A DNA stretch of 7,843 nt from a bacterium (lineage in GTDB: Bacteria > Coprothermobacterota > Coprothermobacteria > Coprothermobacterales > JAADFF01). Below are positions 1 through 5,956 of the stretch, in pieces. The stretch's first letter is position 1. Each line of letters starts with the position of its first letter. Under the pieces are notes generated by a model. It was not told where the DNA came from. It searched no databases and saw nothing but the letters and a program-made list of their open reading frames with translations. The DNA lies in contig JAMORD010000084.1 of assembly GCA_027063755.1 (NCBI GenBank), positions 1-7,843 on the forward strand, written 5' to 3'. Position numbers and translations under genes: made by a program.

Positions 1-1090
1 ATATAACATCTCTCCACACATAGAGCATTGGCGGGAGCGTATTGTGGTAAATGGTGAAGAGATACCGGAAAGCGACCTTGCCGATGTTATATCATATGTG
101 GCCCAATATGTGAAGGAAGTGGGAAGGATATTGGGAGAAGAGCCTACACTGTTTGAAATTATGACATCTGCGGCTTTGGAATACTTAAAGAAAAGAAAAG
201 TAGACTTTGGGGTTATAGAGGTGGGTATAGAAGGCAAGTACGACGCTACCAATATTATCAATCCAGAGTTGTCTATGCTTGTTTCCCTTGACCTTGACCA
301 TTTAAAAACGCTTGGTGGGAGTATACAGAATATAGCTCGTGAGGCAAGATATGTGTTTCGCCGTGGGGTGCCCTATGGTGTTGTTGGCCCACTGCGTAAG
401 GGTGCCCATAAGTTTGTGAAATATCGGTTGTCTAATTTGCATATTCCTGCACTGTGGTATGGAAAAGACTTTTATGTAAAGAGGGTTAAGGATGTTTCAC
501 TTGATGGGACAGTATTTGATCTTTATCTTGATGGAAGGGTATATAAAGATGTAAGAACTTCTCTTGTTGGACTGCATCAGTCTGTTAATGGGGCCGTGGC
601 TTTTGCCGGTGCCTATATGCTCTCAGATAGATATAAAAAGATTACCGAAGATGCTATAAGAAGAGGGCTTGAAAAAGCTTTTCACAAAGGGCGTTTTGAG
701 ATTATTTCACGCACTCCACTGATTATTATGGATGGGGCTCATAATCCTCATGGCATGAGAGCCCTAACATCTACACTGAAGAAATTGGGTTTGACAGATT
801 TTACTGTTGTGTTTGGTGTGCTGGGAGATAAAAATGTTGATGAGATTGTCTCTCTTCTTGCACCGTATGCAAAGAGATGGATACTTGTCACTCCGCCCAG
901 TAAGAGGGCTCTTCCTGCACCGAGGCTGAAAAAGCGTCTGGAAGATTTGGGTATTACCAATGTTGTAGTTAATGAAGATAAAGAGACAGTTCTTAGAGAG
1001 ATTGCTGGCGAAGACAAGATTTTATTTGCCGGTTCTCTGTATATGGTAGGTGATTGGCGTCCTCATGTGGTAAGAGCGTTTAAAAAATAA
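1..1090 (+). CDS. folC: Folylpolyglutamate synthase / dihydrofolate synthase (FolC), 5'-truncated by window edge
   Basis: FolC adds glutamate to folates in the cytoplasm (ATP-dependent Mur-ligase fold) and in many bacteria also makes dihydrofolate from dihydropteroate. The frame is open from base 2 to the left edge and reads YNISPHIEHWRERIVVNG, matching the conserved SPH...ERI..NG segment that follows the P-loop in FolC, so the gene starts outside the window and the GTG at 44 is internal. Numbering from that GTG, visible motifs are FEIMTSAAL (38-46), VIEVGIEGKYDATN (57-70), LDHLKTLGG near 84-92, GLHQSVNGA, MDGAHNPHG near 229-237 (C-terminal domain signature), VFGVLGDKN and GSLYMVGD close to the end. 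The N-terminal ATP-binding P-loop is not in the window. The segment after LDH..LGG..IA.EA lacks the usual EKAG(I) sequence and reads EARYVFRR, a local divergence. The gene converges on the minus-strand cluster, with 24 bases between stop codons. Assignment is confident from the motifs; mono- or bifunctionality cannot be decided. Confidence 0.93.
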   Translation, partial: YNISPHIEHWRERIVVNGEEIPESDLADVISYVAQYVKEVGRILGEEPTLFEIMTSAALEYLKKRKVDFGVIEVGIEGKYDATNIINPELSMLVSLDLDHLKTLGGSIQNIAREARYVFRRGVPYGVVGPLRKGAHKFVKYRLSNLHIPALWYGKDFYVKRVKDVSLDGTVFDLYLDGRVYKDVRTSLVGLHQSVNGAVAFAGAYMLSDRYKKITEDAIRRGLEKAFHKGRFEIISRTPLIIMDGAHNPHGMRALTSTLKKLGLTDFTVVFGVLGDKNVDEIVSLLAPYAKRWILVTPPSKRALPAPRLKKRLEDLGITNVVVNEDKETVLREIAGEDKILFAGSLYMVGDWRPHVVRAFKK

Positions 1091-1118
1091 GTGAAGGGGA
1101 GAAAACTCTCCCCTTCAC
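1082..1118 (-). terminator. Intrinsic terminator between convergent folC and ligase gene
   Basis: A perfect 12-bp inverted repeat (1091-1102 with 1107-1118) encloses a 4-base loop. Read on the minus strand it is followed by TTATTTTTTA, the complement of the A-run at the end of folC, so it is a good rho-independent terminator for the minus-strand cluster. On the plus strand there is no clean T-run after 1118, so it is only a hairpin for folC transcripts. The stem contains the ligase stop codon (1115-1117), and the minus-strand T-tract overlaps the last codons and stop of folC. Confidence 0.8.
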
Positions 1119-1834
1119 AATGCCTTTACTTTGTTTATGTATCTGCTGAGTATTTCGTTTCTATCTATCTTCCATATTTGAGGGGTAAGCCCGTATGTCT
1201 CTTTTACAATTTTTAAGATGGTATGGTGCAGATCTTCTGGGGTAAACGATTTACCGTGCTGTGAAAATGAAGTGCCCTTCATAACCTCTGGTGGGGCAAA
1301 TACCATACCGGCATTCGGGGGAAATGGTTTCATTCTAATAGATGCATGCATAAGCATGCCTTTGCGTGTTTTTCTTACGGCTATACCTGCAATCTTCTCT
1401 CCGTTTATGCCAATCTCATAGCCTGTTGACGATGTGAAACAGCCTTCATGTTTGTGATATTCATCTTCAGCGGTCCTTGATAGAGGAAGGTTTGTCAGCT
1501 GAAACAGTGCTTCTCTCAGTATGTCTGATAGTTCTGTGTATGCATCCTTTGCCCTTCTGGGCAACAGCTCTGCCGGTAAATAGAGGGCAATAGATATATC
1601 ACCATCGTGAATAACAGCTTTGCCTCCTGTTGGTCTTCGTGCAATTACATAACCACTCTTTTGTATAAACTCTTTGTTAAGTCCTGATGTGTCTTGAAGA
1701 TAACCCAGGCTTATGGCATGGGGATGCCATGTAAAGGTATGTAAAGCGGGTATGTTTTCATCAAGCATGTACCAATCTATGGCCATGAGCGTATGACCAT
1801 GTTCGTTTTCTGTAAGTATGTGTCTTAATATCAT
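1115..1834 (-). CDS. lplA: Lipoate-protein ligase A / octanoyltransferase LipM family protein
   Basis: This is a 239-residue member of the biotin/lipoate A/B protein ligase family, which attaches or transfers lipoyl or octanoyl groups to lysines of lipoyl domains such as GcvH. The hallmark RRPTGGKAVIHDGDIS lies at residues 66-81 (RR.TGG.AV.H motif), and GEKIAGIAVRKTRKGMLMHASI at 145-166 carries the conserved lysine (K147) and the strand leading to the usual HGS-like element, here HAS. Cys132 in GCFTSSTGYEI sits where LipM-type octanoyltransferases carry their acyl-accepting cysteine, so an octanoyltransferase is as likely as an ATP-dependent lipoate ligase. No separate C-terminal ligase domain is present; 239 residues is short for E. 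coli-type LplA. The ATG shares its A with the moaD stop (TGATG), so translation is probably coupled. It is the last gene of the cluster, and no lipoylated protein is encoded in the window. Confidence 0.85.
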   Translation of the reverse strand: MILRHILTENEHGHTLMAIDWYMLDENIPALHTFTWHPHAISLGYLQDTSGLNKEFIQKSGYVIARRPTGGKAVIHDGDISIALYLPAELLPRRAKDAYTELSDILREALFQLTNLPLSRTAEDEYHKHEGCFTSSTGYEIGINGEKIAGIAVRKTRKGMLMHASIRMKPFPPNAGMVFAPPEVMKGTSFSQHGKSFTPEDLHHTILKIVKETYGLTPQIWKIDRNEILSRYINKVKAL

Positions 1835-2076
1835 CAGCCACCACCCACAGGCGATATGATGGTAATACCTTTTTTCATATCCTCTTCTGTTATTGGCTCA
1901 TTCCATCGCCATATTGTGTCTCCTACTGTTATAGCACTAACAAGTCCTTTGTTGATACCCAGCTTTTCTATAAGGTCATTAGGGGTAAATGGTACATCTA
2001 TATCTACGGTAATGGTAGATTTTCCACCGGAAATATACTCTTTAGCATGTCCAGCGACCTTTATGGTGATTTCCAT
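1834..2076 (-). CDS. moaD: MoaD/ThiS-family ubiquitin-like sulfur carrier, AOR-associated
   Basis: This 80-residue beta-grasp protein has the MoaD layout: an N-terminal strand MEITIKVAG, a central helix PNDLIEKLGI (about 32-41), then VSAITVGDTIW and a C-terminal GITIISPVGGG ending in glycines. MoaD is adenylated and thiocarboxylated at its terminal Gly-Gly and donates sulfur for the dithiolene of molybdopterin/tungstopterin. Its position directly downstream of the AOR gene fits the common pairing of tungstopterin enzymes with their own MoaD paralogue. The start follows a strong ribosome binding site (GGAGGTGG) a few bases upstream of the ATG. The third terminal glycine (GGG, not the classical AGG) is compatible with function. 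A role in another sulfur-transfer pathway (ThiS-like) is possible but less likely given the neighbour. Confidence 0.85.
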   Translation of the reverse strand: MEITIKVAGHAKEYISGGKSTITVDIDVPFTPNDLIEKLGINKGLVSAITVGDTIWRWNEPITEEDMKKGITIISPVGGG

Positions 2077-2094
2077 AACACCACCTCCGGTGGT
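2077..2094 (-). promoter_or_regulatory. moaD ribosome binding site inside a small hairpin
   Basis: On the minus strand the leader just before the moaD ATG reads ACCACC-GGA-GGTGGT-GTT-ATG. The arms 2080-2085 and 2089-2094 are perfectly complementary (6 bp, 3-base loop), and the Shine-Dalgarno GGAGGTGG occupies the loop and 3' arm. The site is strong by sequence but could be partly hidden when the hairpin forms. Whether this is regulatory or incidental is not known. Confidence 0.5.
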
Positions 2095-2105
2095 ATTGTA
2101 GCATT

Positions 2106-2131
2106 AAAAAAGGCCCCGCGTGCGCGGGGCC
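2106..2131 (-). terminator. Strong intrinsic terminator between aor and moaD
   Basis: The minus strand has a GC-only stem GGCCCCGC/GCGGGGCC (2124-2131 with 2112-2119) and a 4-base loop, followed immediately by six T residues (complement of 2106-2111). This is a textbook rho-independent terminator placed 21 bases after the aor stop codon and 30 bases before the moaD start. It should end most transcripts after aor, leaving moaD and the ligase gene to read-through or a separate weak promoter. No convincing promoter is seen in the short space downstream. Confidence 0.88.
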
Positions 2132-2152
2132 CGATAGCCTCTTTTATGAATA

Positions 2153-3991
2153 TTACATGTTTTCTTCAACAAATTCCAGAATGCCAAGTTCCTGAAGTTT
2201 TTCCTTTGTTGGTCGTCCGTTCTTGTCCCAGCCACGCTTTGCATAGTAATCATCAAGGAGTTTATCAAACTCTTCCTTAGGAATAACGGCACCCTTGGCT
2301 GGTCCTGTTGGAATAGGCTCTTCAAGCCATCTCTTTGGTGGATAGTCCCAAGATCTGCCAAAACCGGGTTTGTGTCTGAACCAAATCATACGGGTGAGGT
2401 TCCATACACGTTCTGCAGCTTTCAGCATATCCTGGAGTGTCCAGTCAATGCCTGTAGCTGCAGACAGGAGTTTGGCGTAGTATTCAAGGTCAAGTCCCAG
2501 CTCTACCCACTGCAGACGGCATGTGGTTAGCATATCAAACATTGGTCTGATGTGCTGCAGTTCAATGACCTTATCTGCTGTCTCAGGTGTAATCTTGTGG
2601 CCAACGGAAATATCGTATGTGATAGCCCATGCTCTGTTGTGGTGGGCACCAATGTCGGCCGTTGCGTATGCAAGCATCATGCCTGGAGCCCATCTGGATT
2701 CATAACCAGAGATTTCCTGGCCTTTAACCTGCATGGCGAACTCGTGACCGGCTCCGAAGTAATCGGCGGCATATTTCACACCTTCTGCCAGTATCTTACC
2801 AATGCCTTCTCTATATGCAATCTTTTCAAGAAGATACTCTGCAGTTTCAACATCATTCCACTTGAGCTCTCTACCGTCTACCATGGATTTGGGGATAATA
2901 CCCTTCTGGAAGGCCTCTATGGCCCAACTGATAACTGCTCCCGATGATATTGTGTCAAGTCCCAGATTATCTGCTACCCAGTTGAGATAGGCAACATCGG
3001 CGACATCTGTGTTGATTCCGAGGTTACCACCCATGAGGGCCAGTGTCTCATACTCGGGACCTTCAACGACATATTCTTTTCCGCGATATGTGAATCTCAT
3101 AACCTTACCACATGGGGATGGACAGTTATAACAACCTTTATGTTTGACATCGTATGTCTCAATCATATAGCGACCATCAATCTTCTCATAGTTTTCAAGA
3201 TATGCAGTGGAGAAGTTGCGGGTTGGAAATGCACCATTTTCATTGGACCACTGCACAACAGATGTTGTGCCGTATTTGACCCAGAAATCATAGTTATCAG
3301 ATTTTGTGCATGCTACAATGGCCTCTCTGGCAATCTTCTTAAACTCTTCATCTCTGGCATACTGTATCTTGCCACCAGAACCTTTGACGACAATGGCCTT
3401 AACCTTCTTGAAGCCCATTGTTGTACCAACACCGGTACGGCCTGCCTGTCTACCGAGGTCGTGATGAATCATAGAGAATTTGGCAAGGTGTTCGGCGGCC
3501 GGACCTATAACAAGCACTTCTGCATCCTGGCCATATCTCTCCTTTAAAATTTCTTCTACCTCAAATGTACCTTTACCCCAGAGATCGGAGGCATCTATAA
3601 ACTCAATCTTGTCATCTTCAATGTAGATGATAACAGGCTCTGGAGAAATGTCTTCAAGAATAAGACCGTCCCAACCGGCATCTCTCATGGCTTTAGATAT
3701 TTTTCCACCAACATTGGAGTCACCATAACCGCCTGTTAGTGGGGACAGATGGCCGATGTCAAATTTACCAGAACCAGGGGTTTCCGTGCCAGATAGAGGA
3801 CCTGTCATAAGGTACAGGTTGTGTTCTGGTGTCAGTGGTTTTACGCCTTTCTGCTCTTTCCATACATAGTAAGCAATGAAACCACGGCCACCAATCCAGT
3901 TTCTTGCCATCTCCTCGGTGACCTCATCAATTTTTACTGTTCTTGTTTTCAGGTTGATTCTGGCTATTTTCCCCGCATAACCATAGAGCAT
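2153..3991 (-). CDS. aor: Tungsten-dependent aldehyde:ferredoxin oxidoreductase (AOR family)
   Basis: AOR family enzymes oxidise aldehydes to carboxylic acids with a tungsto-bispterin cofactor and one [4Fe-4S] cluster, passing electrons to ferredoxin in the cytoplasm. The 612-residue length is typical. The N-terminal beta-barrel domain (about 1-210) opens with LYGYAGKIARINLKT and contains NWIGGRGF, TGPLSGT and GGYGDSNVGGK. Cluster ligands are Cys287, Cys290 and Cys294 (CYNCPSPC) and Cys491, almost the same spacing as in Pyrococcus furiosus AOR. The pterin-binding D..GL(D) type motifs are DNLGLD (341-346) and DMLTTC (486-491). GPEYET (311-316) and DIGAHHNRAW (446-455) carry the acidic and histidine residues lining the active site in this family. 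The start follows GGGAGGTGAG, 23 bases after the DAO gene's stop codon. Placement in an amine/amino-acid dehydrogenase operon suggests it handles the aldehyde produced there. Substrate and metal (W versus Mo) are inferred from family. Confidence 0.96.
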   Translation of the reverse strand: MLYGYAGKIARINLKTRTVKIDEVTEEMARNWIGGRGFIAYYVWKEQKGVKPLTPEHNLYLMTGPLSGTETPGSGKFDIGHLSPLTGGYGDSNVGGKISKAMRDAGWDGLILEDISPEPVIIYIEDDKIEFIDASDLWGKGTFEVEEILKERYGQDAEVLVIGPAAEHLAKFSMIHHDLGRQAGRTGVGTTMGFKKVKAIVVKGSGGKIQYARDEEFKKIAREAIVACTKSDNYDFWVKYGTTSVVQWSNENGAFPTRNFSTAYLENYEKIDGRYMIETYDVKHKGCYNCPSPCGKVMRFTYRGKEYVVEGPEYETLALMGGNLGINTDVADVAYLNWVADNLGLDTISSGAVISWAIEAFQKGIIPKSMVDGRELKWNDVETAEYLLEKIAYREGIGKILAEGVKYAADYFGAGHEFAMQVKGQEISGYESRWAPGMMLAYATADIGAHHNRAWAITYDISVGHKITPETADKVIELQHIRPMFDMLTTCRLQWVELGLDLEYYAKLLSAATGIDWTLQDMLKAAERVWNLTRMIWFRHKPGFGRSWDYPPKRWLEEPIPTGPAKGAVIPKEEFDKLLDDYYAKRGWDKNGRPTKEKLQELGILEFVEENM

Positions 3992-4014
3992 AACAGCTCA
4001 CCTCCCATATATTT

Positions 4015-5184
4015 TTAGCCTACTACTGCAGGCTCAATGACCAATTTACCTTCATCAAAACGTTTCCAGTTAAGTTTAGTGATATCGTAGGCCAGCTCTT
4101 CGCCAACGATCCACTGTGCTAAGATCATGCCTACTGATGGACCAAACATAAATCCGTGTCCAGAACCGCCGGCTAGTATCCACAGACCATCGTAAGCATC
4201 AATGGGACCTACAATGTGGTGATGGTCGGTTGTCATATCGTAAAATCCTGCCCACTGTCTGACAATGTGGACATCTTTTAGGAAAGGCATAACCTCAAGT
4301 ATTGTAGAAGCCATTTTCTTTAAGAAGTGCCAGGAAGACTGAATATTATAATCTTTTGGATCAAACCAATGTTCAGGATCGTCGGGGGAAACGCCCATGA
4401 TAAATCCTCCATGGGGCCTCTGCTGTGCGTAGAAGTCTTTGGAAAACGATATAACCATGGGGTCAAGAAATCTTGCCAGAGGTTCTGTAATGAGTATCTC
4501 GTGTTTTTCTGCCCATAGTGGAATGTCTACACCTATATCTTTTAGTAACTTTGTAGACCATGTGCCAGCGGCTACAACAATGTTTCCACCGTATATAGGC
4601 CCGTCTGGAGTTTCTACTCCGACAACCTTTTCACCTTCGGTTAGCAGTTTTAATACAGGAGTGTATTTTCTCAGCTCTGCTCCTAAACGCTTAGCTGCTT
4701 CTATATATGCAAATGTTGTATAAAATGGATCTGCGTGTCCGTCTCTGGCATGGTATGTGGCTCCAACAACGCCGTCTAAGCGAAGCATAGGCCACCTATA
4801 GTGAACCTCTTCTGGGGTAAGGATTTCTGTATTGATACCTATTTTGTGCTGAACTCTAACATTTCTTCTCAGATTTTCCATTTCCTCTTCAGAATATGCC
4901 AGCACGAGGTATCCACCTTGGTGAAGCCCTATGAGTTCTTTCGGATAATCAAGTTCCTCATGGAGGTTTTCAAACTTTTCCAGTGATATCTTCATGAGGC
5001 TAACATTAAATTCTGTTCCAAACTGGGCCCTAATACCGGCTGCACATGACCCCGTAGCTCCGGCTGTAGGGAAGTCTTTGTCAAGGATGAGAATGGAACC
5101 GGCCTTTCTTTTTGCAAGTTCATATGCGACGACGGCACCGCTTATACCTGCTCCAACGACGATATAATCATATGTTTTATTCAT
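4015..5184 (-). CDS. FAD-dependent amino acid/amine dehydrogenase, DAO family (PDH beta / SoxB / HcnC type)
   Basis: A 389-residue flavoprotein of the D-amino-acid-oxidase fold, catalysing oxidation of an amino acid or secondary amine C-N bond. The FAD Rossmann motif YIVVGAGISGAVVA is at 7-20. A central substrate domain follows (HARDGHADPF 145-154; VVAAGTWS 203-210). The C-terminal FAD-closing signature RQWAGFYDMTTDHHHIVG (309-326) and GGSGHGFMFGPSVG (339-352) resembles the beta subunits of archaeal dye-linked L-proline dehydrogenase and sarcosine oxidase, and HcnC. No signal peptide is visible. It overlaps the BFD-like gene upstream by 8 bases, and its ribosome binding site (GGAGGTGG) lies in the last codons of that gene. 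This should be the catalytic subunit of the complex encoded by the five upstream redox genes. Candidate substrates by analogy are proline, sarcosine, dimethylglycine, glycine or an opine; the sequence does not discriminate. Confidence 0.9.
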   Translation of the reverse strand: MNKTYDYIVVGAGISGAVVAYELAKRKAGSILILDKDFPTAGATGSCAAGIRAQFGTEFNVSLMKISLEKFENLHEELDYPKELIGLHQGGYLVLAYSEEEMENLRRNVRVQHKIGINTEILTPEEVHYRWPMLRLDGVVGATYHARDGHADPFYTTFAYIEAAKRLGAELRKYTPVLKLLTEGEKVVGVETPDGPIYGGNIVVAAGTWSTKLLKDIGVDIPLWAEKHEILITEPLARFLDPMVISFSKDFYAQQRPHGGFIMGVSPDDPEHWFDPKDYNIQSSWHFLKKMASTILEVMPFLKDVHIVRQWAGFYDMTTDHHHIVGPIDAYDGLWILAGGSGHGFMFGPSVGMILAQWIVGEELAYDITKLNWKRFDEGKLVIEPAVVG

Positions 5185-5464
5185 TATCTTCCACCTCCAC
5201 TGCGGTGGCGAATGTAATGTTCTTCATAGGGGGTCTTATCATAGTAGGCCTCATTGGCACTTTATCCGGTGTGGTATTCCAGTAGCGGGCCAATTCGCGG
5301 AGGATAATAGGTCTACATGTCTTACCGCCACATGGTCCCATTCCAGCCCTTGTGTATCTTTTTACTTCGTCATAGGTGGTGTATCCCAGTTCATAAATAG
5401 CCTTTCTAATATCTGCCAGAGTCACATCTTCACAACGGCATACGATTACCTTTTCGGGATCCAT
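5177..5464 (-). CDS. BFD-like [2Fe-2S] protein, small subunit of dehydrogenase complex
   Basis: A 95-residue protein with the bacterioferritin-associated-ferredoxin (BFD/Fer2_BFD) domain. Cys9 and Cys11 (VCRCED) with Cys45 and Cys50 (GPCGGKTC) make the usual C-x-C...C-x4-C [2Fe-2S] set, followed by the helix PIILRELARYW. The stretch after residue 65 is proline-rich and charged, likely a tail contacting partner subunits. This domain occurs fused to the C-terminus of FAD/NAD subunits such as HcnB and the opine oxidase subunits; here it is a separate gene, as in the small subunit of archaeal proline dehydrogenase complexes. Its AGGAGGTGA ribosome binding site overlaps the ferredoxin stop codon, and the end overlaps the DAO gene by 8 bases. 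It probably relays electrons between the two flavin subunits. Confidence 0.88.
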   Translation of the reverse strand: MDPEKVIVCRCEDVTLADIRKAIYELGYTTYDEVKRYTRAGMGPCGGKTCRPIILRELARYWNTTPDKVPMRPTMIRPPMKNITFATAVEVEDNE

Positions 5465-5470
5465 AGGGCT

Positions 5471-5956
5471 TCACCTCCTCTTAAAGAAACGCACCTGAAG
5501 GGCATAGCCCTTTGGCACTTTTATGGTTACTATAGGTGTCTTGTCTTTCTTGTTAACAGCAGGTAAGTGCACAACTTTTTCAATCGTTCCTTCGCACACA
5601 ACTCTTCCTTCGTGATTGAGACAATCTACGGTTTCTCCTACTTCTGGTAGCGGAAATTCATATGGTATAGAGACACGATCCCCATCTTCTTTACTGCCAT
5701 CTACTAAGGCTATGGCAAGACCCGGACAGGCTGCTACGCATAGTGCACAACCTATGCACTTGTCAAAGTCTATCTGGGGGATAGCTGTTAGTTTTTCCAT
5801 GGTAATGGCTCCAGTAGGACAGGAAACAACACAGGGATTGCAAGGTATTTCCTGCCAACATTCAATCATGGCCACGGCACCTTTTTTCATACGCTCTGCT
5901 GGAGGTGCCTTGGCAAGTATATCTTCTTTGGTTGGAATTCCATCAACAGGAAGCAT
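5471..5956 (-). CDS. Two-cluster 4Fe-4S ferredoxin-like subunit of dehydrogenase complex
   Basis: This 161-residue protein carries two [4Fe-4S] motifs. The second is canonical, C67-x2-C70-x2-C73-x3-C77-P (CIGCALCVAACP). The first is wider, C33-x5-C39-x2-C42-x3-C46-P (CWQEIPCNPCVVSCP). Two more cysteines (112, 121) lie in a basic C-terminal region (about 100-161) without a recognised motif. Ferredoxin-like subunits of this size accompany the DAO and FAD/NAD subunits in archaeal proline dehydrogenase clusters. The start overlaps the upstream FAD gene stop by one base (TAATG), with AAGGGGG as ribosome binding site in that gene's last codons. No signal peptide is seen. It is a plausible direct electron partner for AOR as well as for the dehydrogenase, which is inference from position. 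Confidence 0.88.
   Translation of the reverse strand: MLPVDGIPTKEDILAKAPPAERMKKGAVAMIECWQEIPCNPCVVSCPTGAITMEKLTAIPQIDFDKCIGCALCVAACPGLAIALVDGSKEDGDRVSIPYEFPLPEVGETVDCLNHEGRVVCEGTIEKVVHLPAVNKKDKTPIVTIKVPKGYALQVRFFKRR

Noticed and set aside
44-46. GTG as the start codon of folC
   Set aside because: The same frame is open upstream to the window edge and encodes the conserved SPH...ERI segment of FolC, so the true start lies outside.
1091-1118. Equally strong terminator for folC on the plus strand
   Set aside because: The hairpin is symmetric, but the plus-strand sequence after 1118 has no continuous T-run, so only the minus-strand reading is well supported.
2092-2105. TACAAT as a -10 element for a separate moaD promoter
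   Set aside because: It resembles TATAAT, but the expected -35 position falls in the GC-rich terminator stem with no match to TTGACA.
3140-3547. Long plus-strand open frames inside aor and other minus-strand genes (also 5616-6083 and 2552-2947)
   Set aside because: They are antisense to genes with clear domain motifs, lack ribosome binding sites and show no recognisable protein features.
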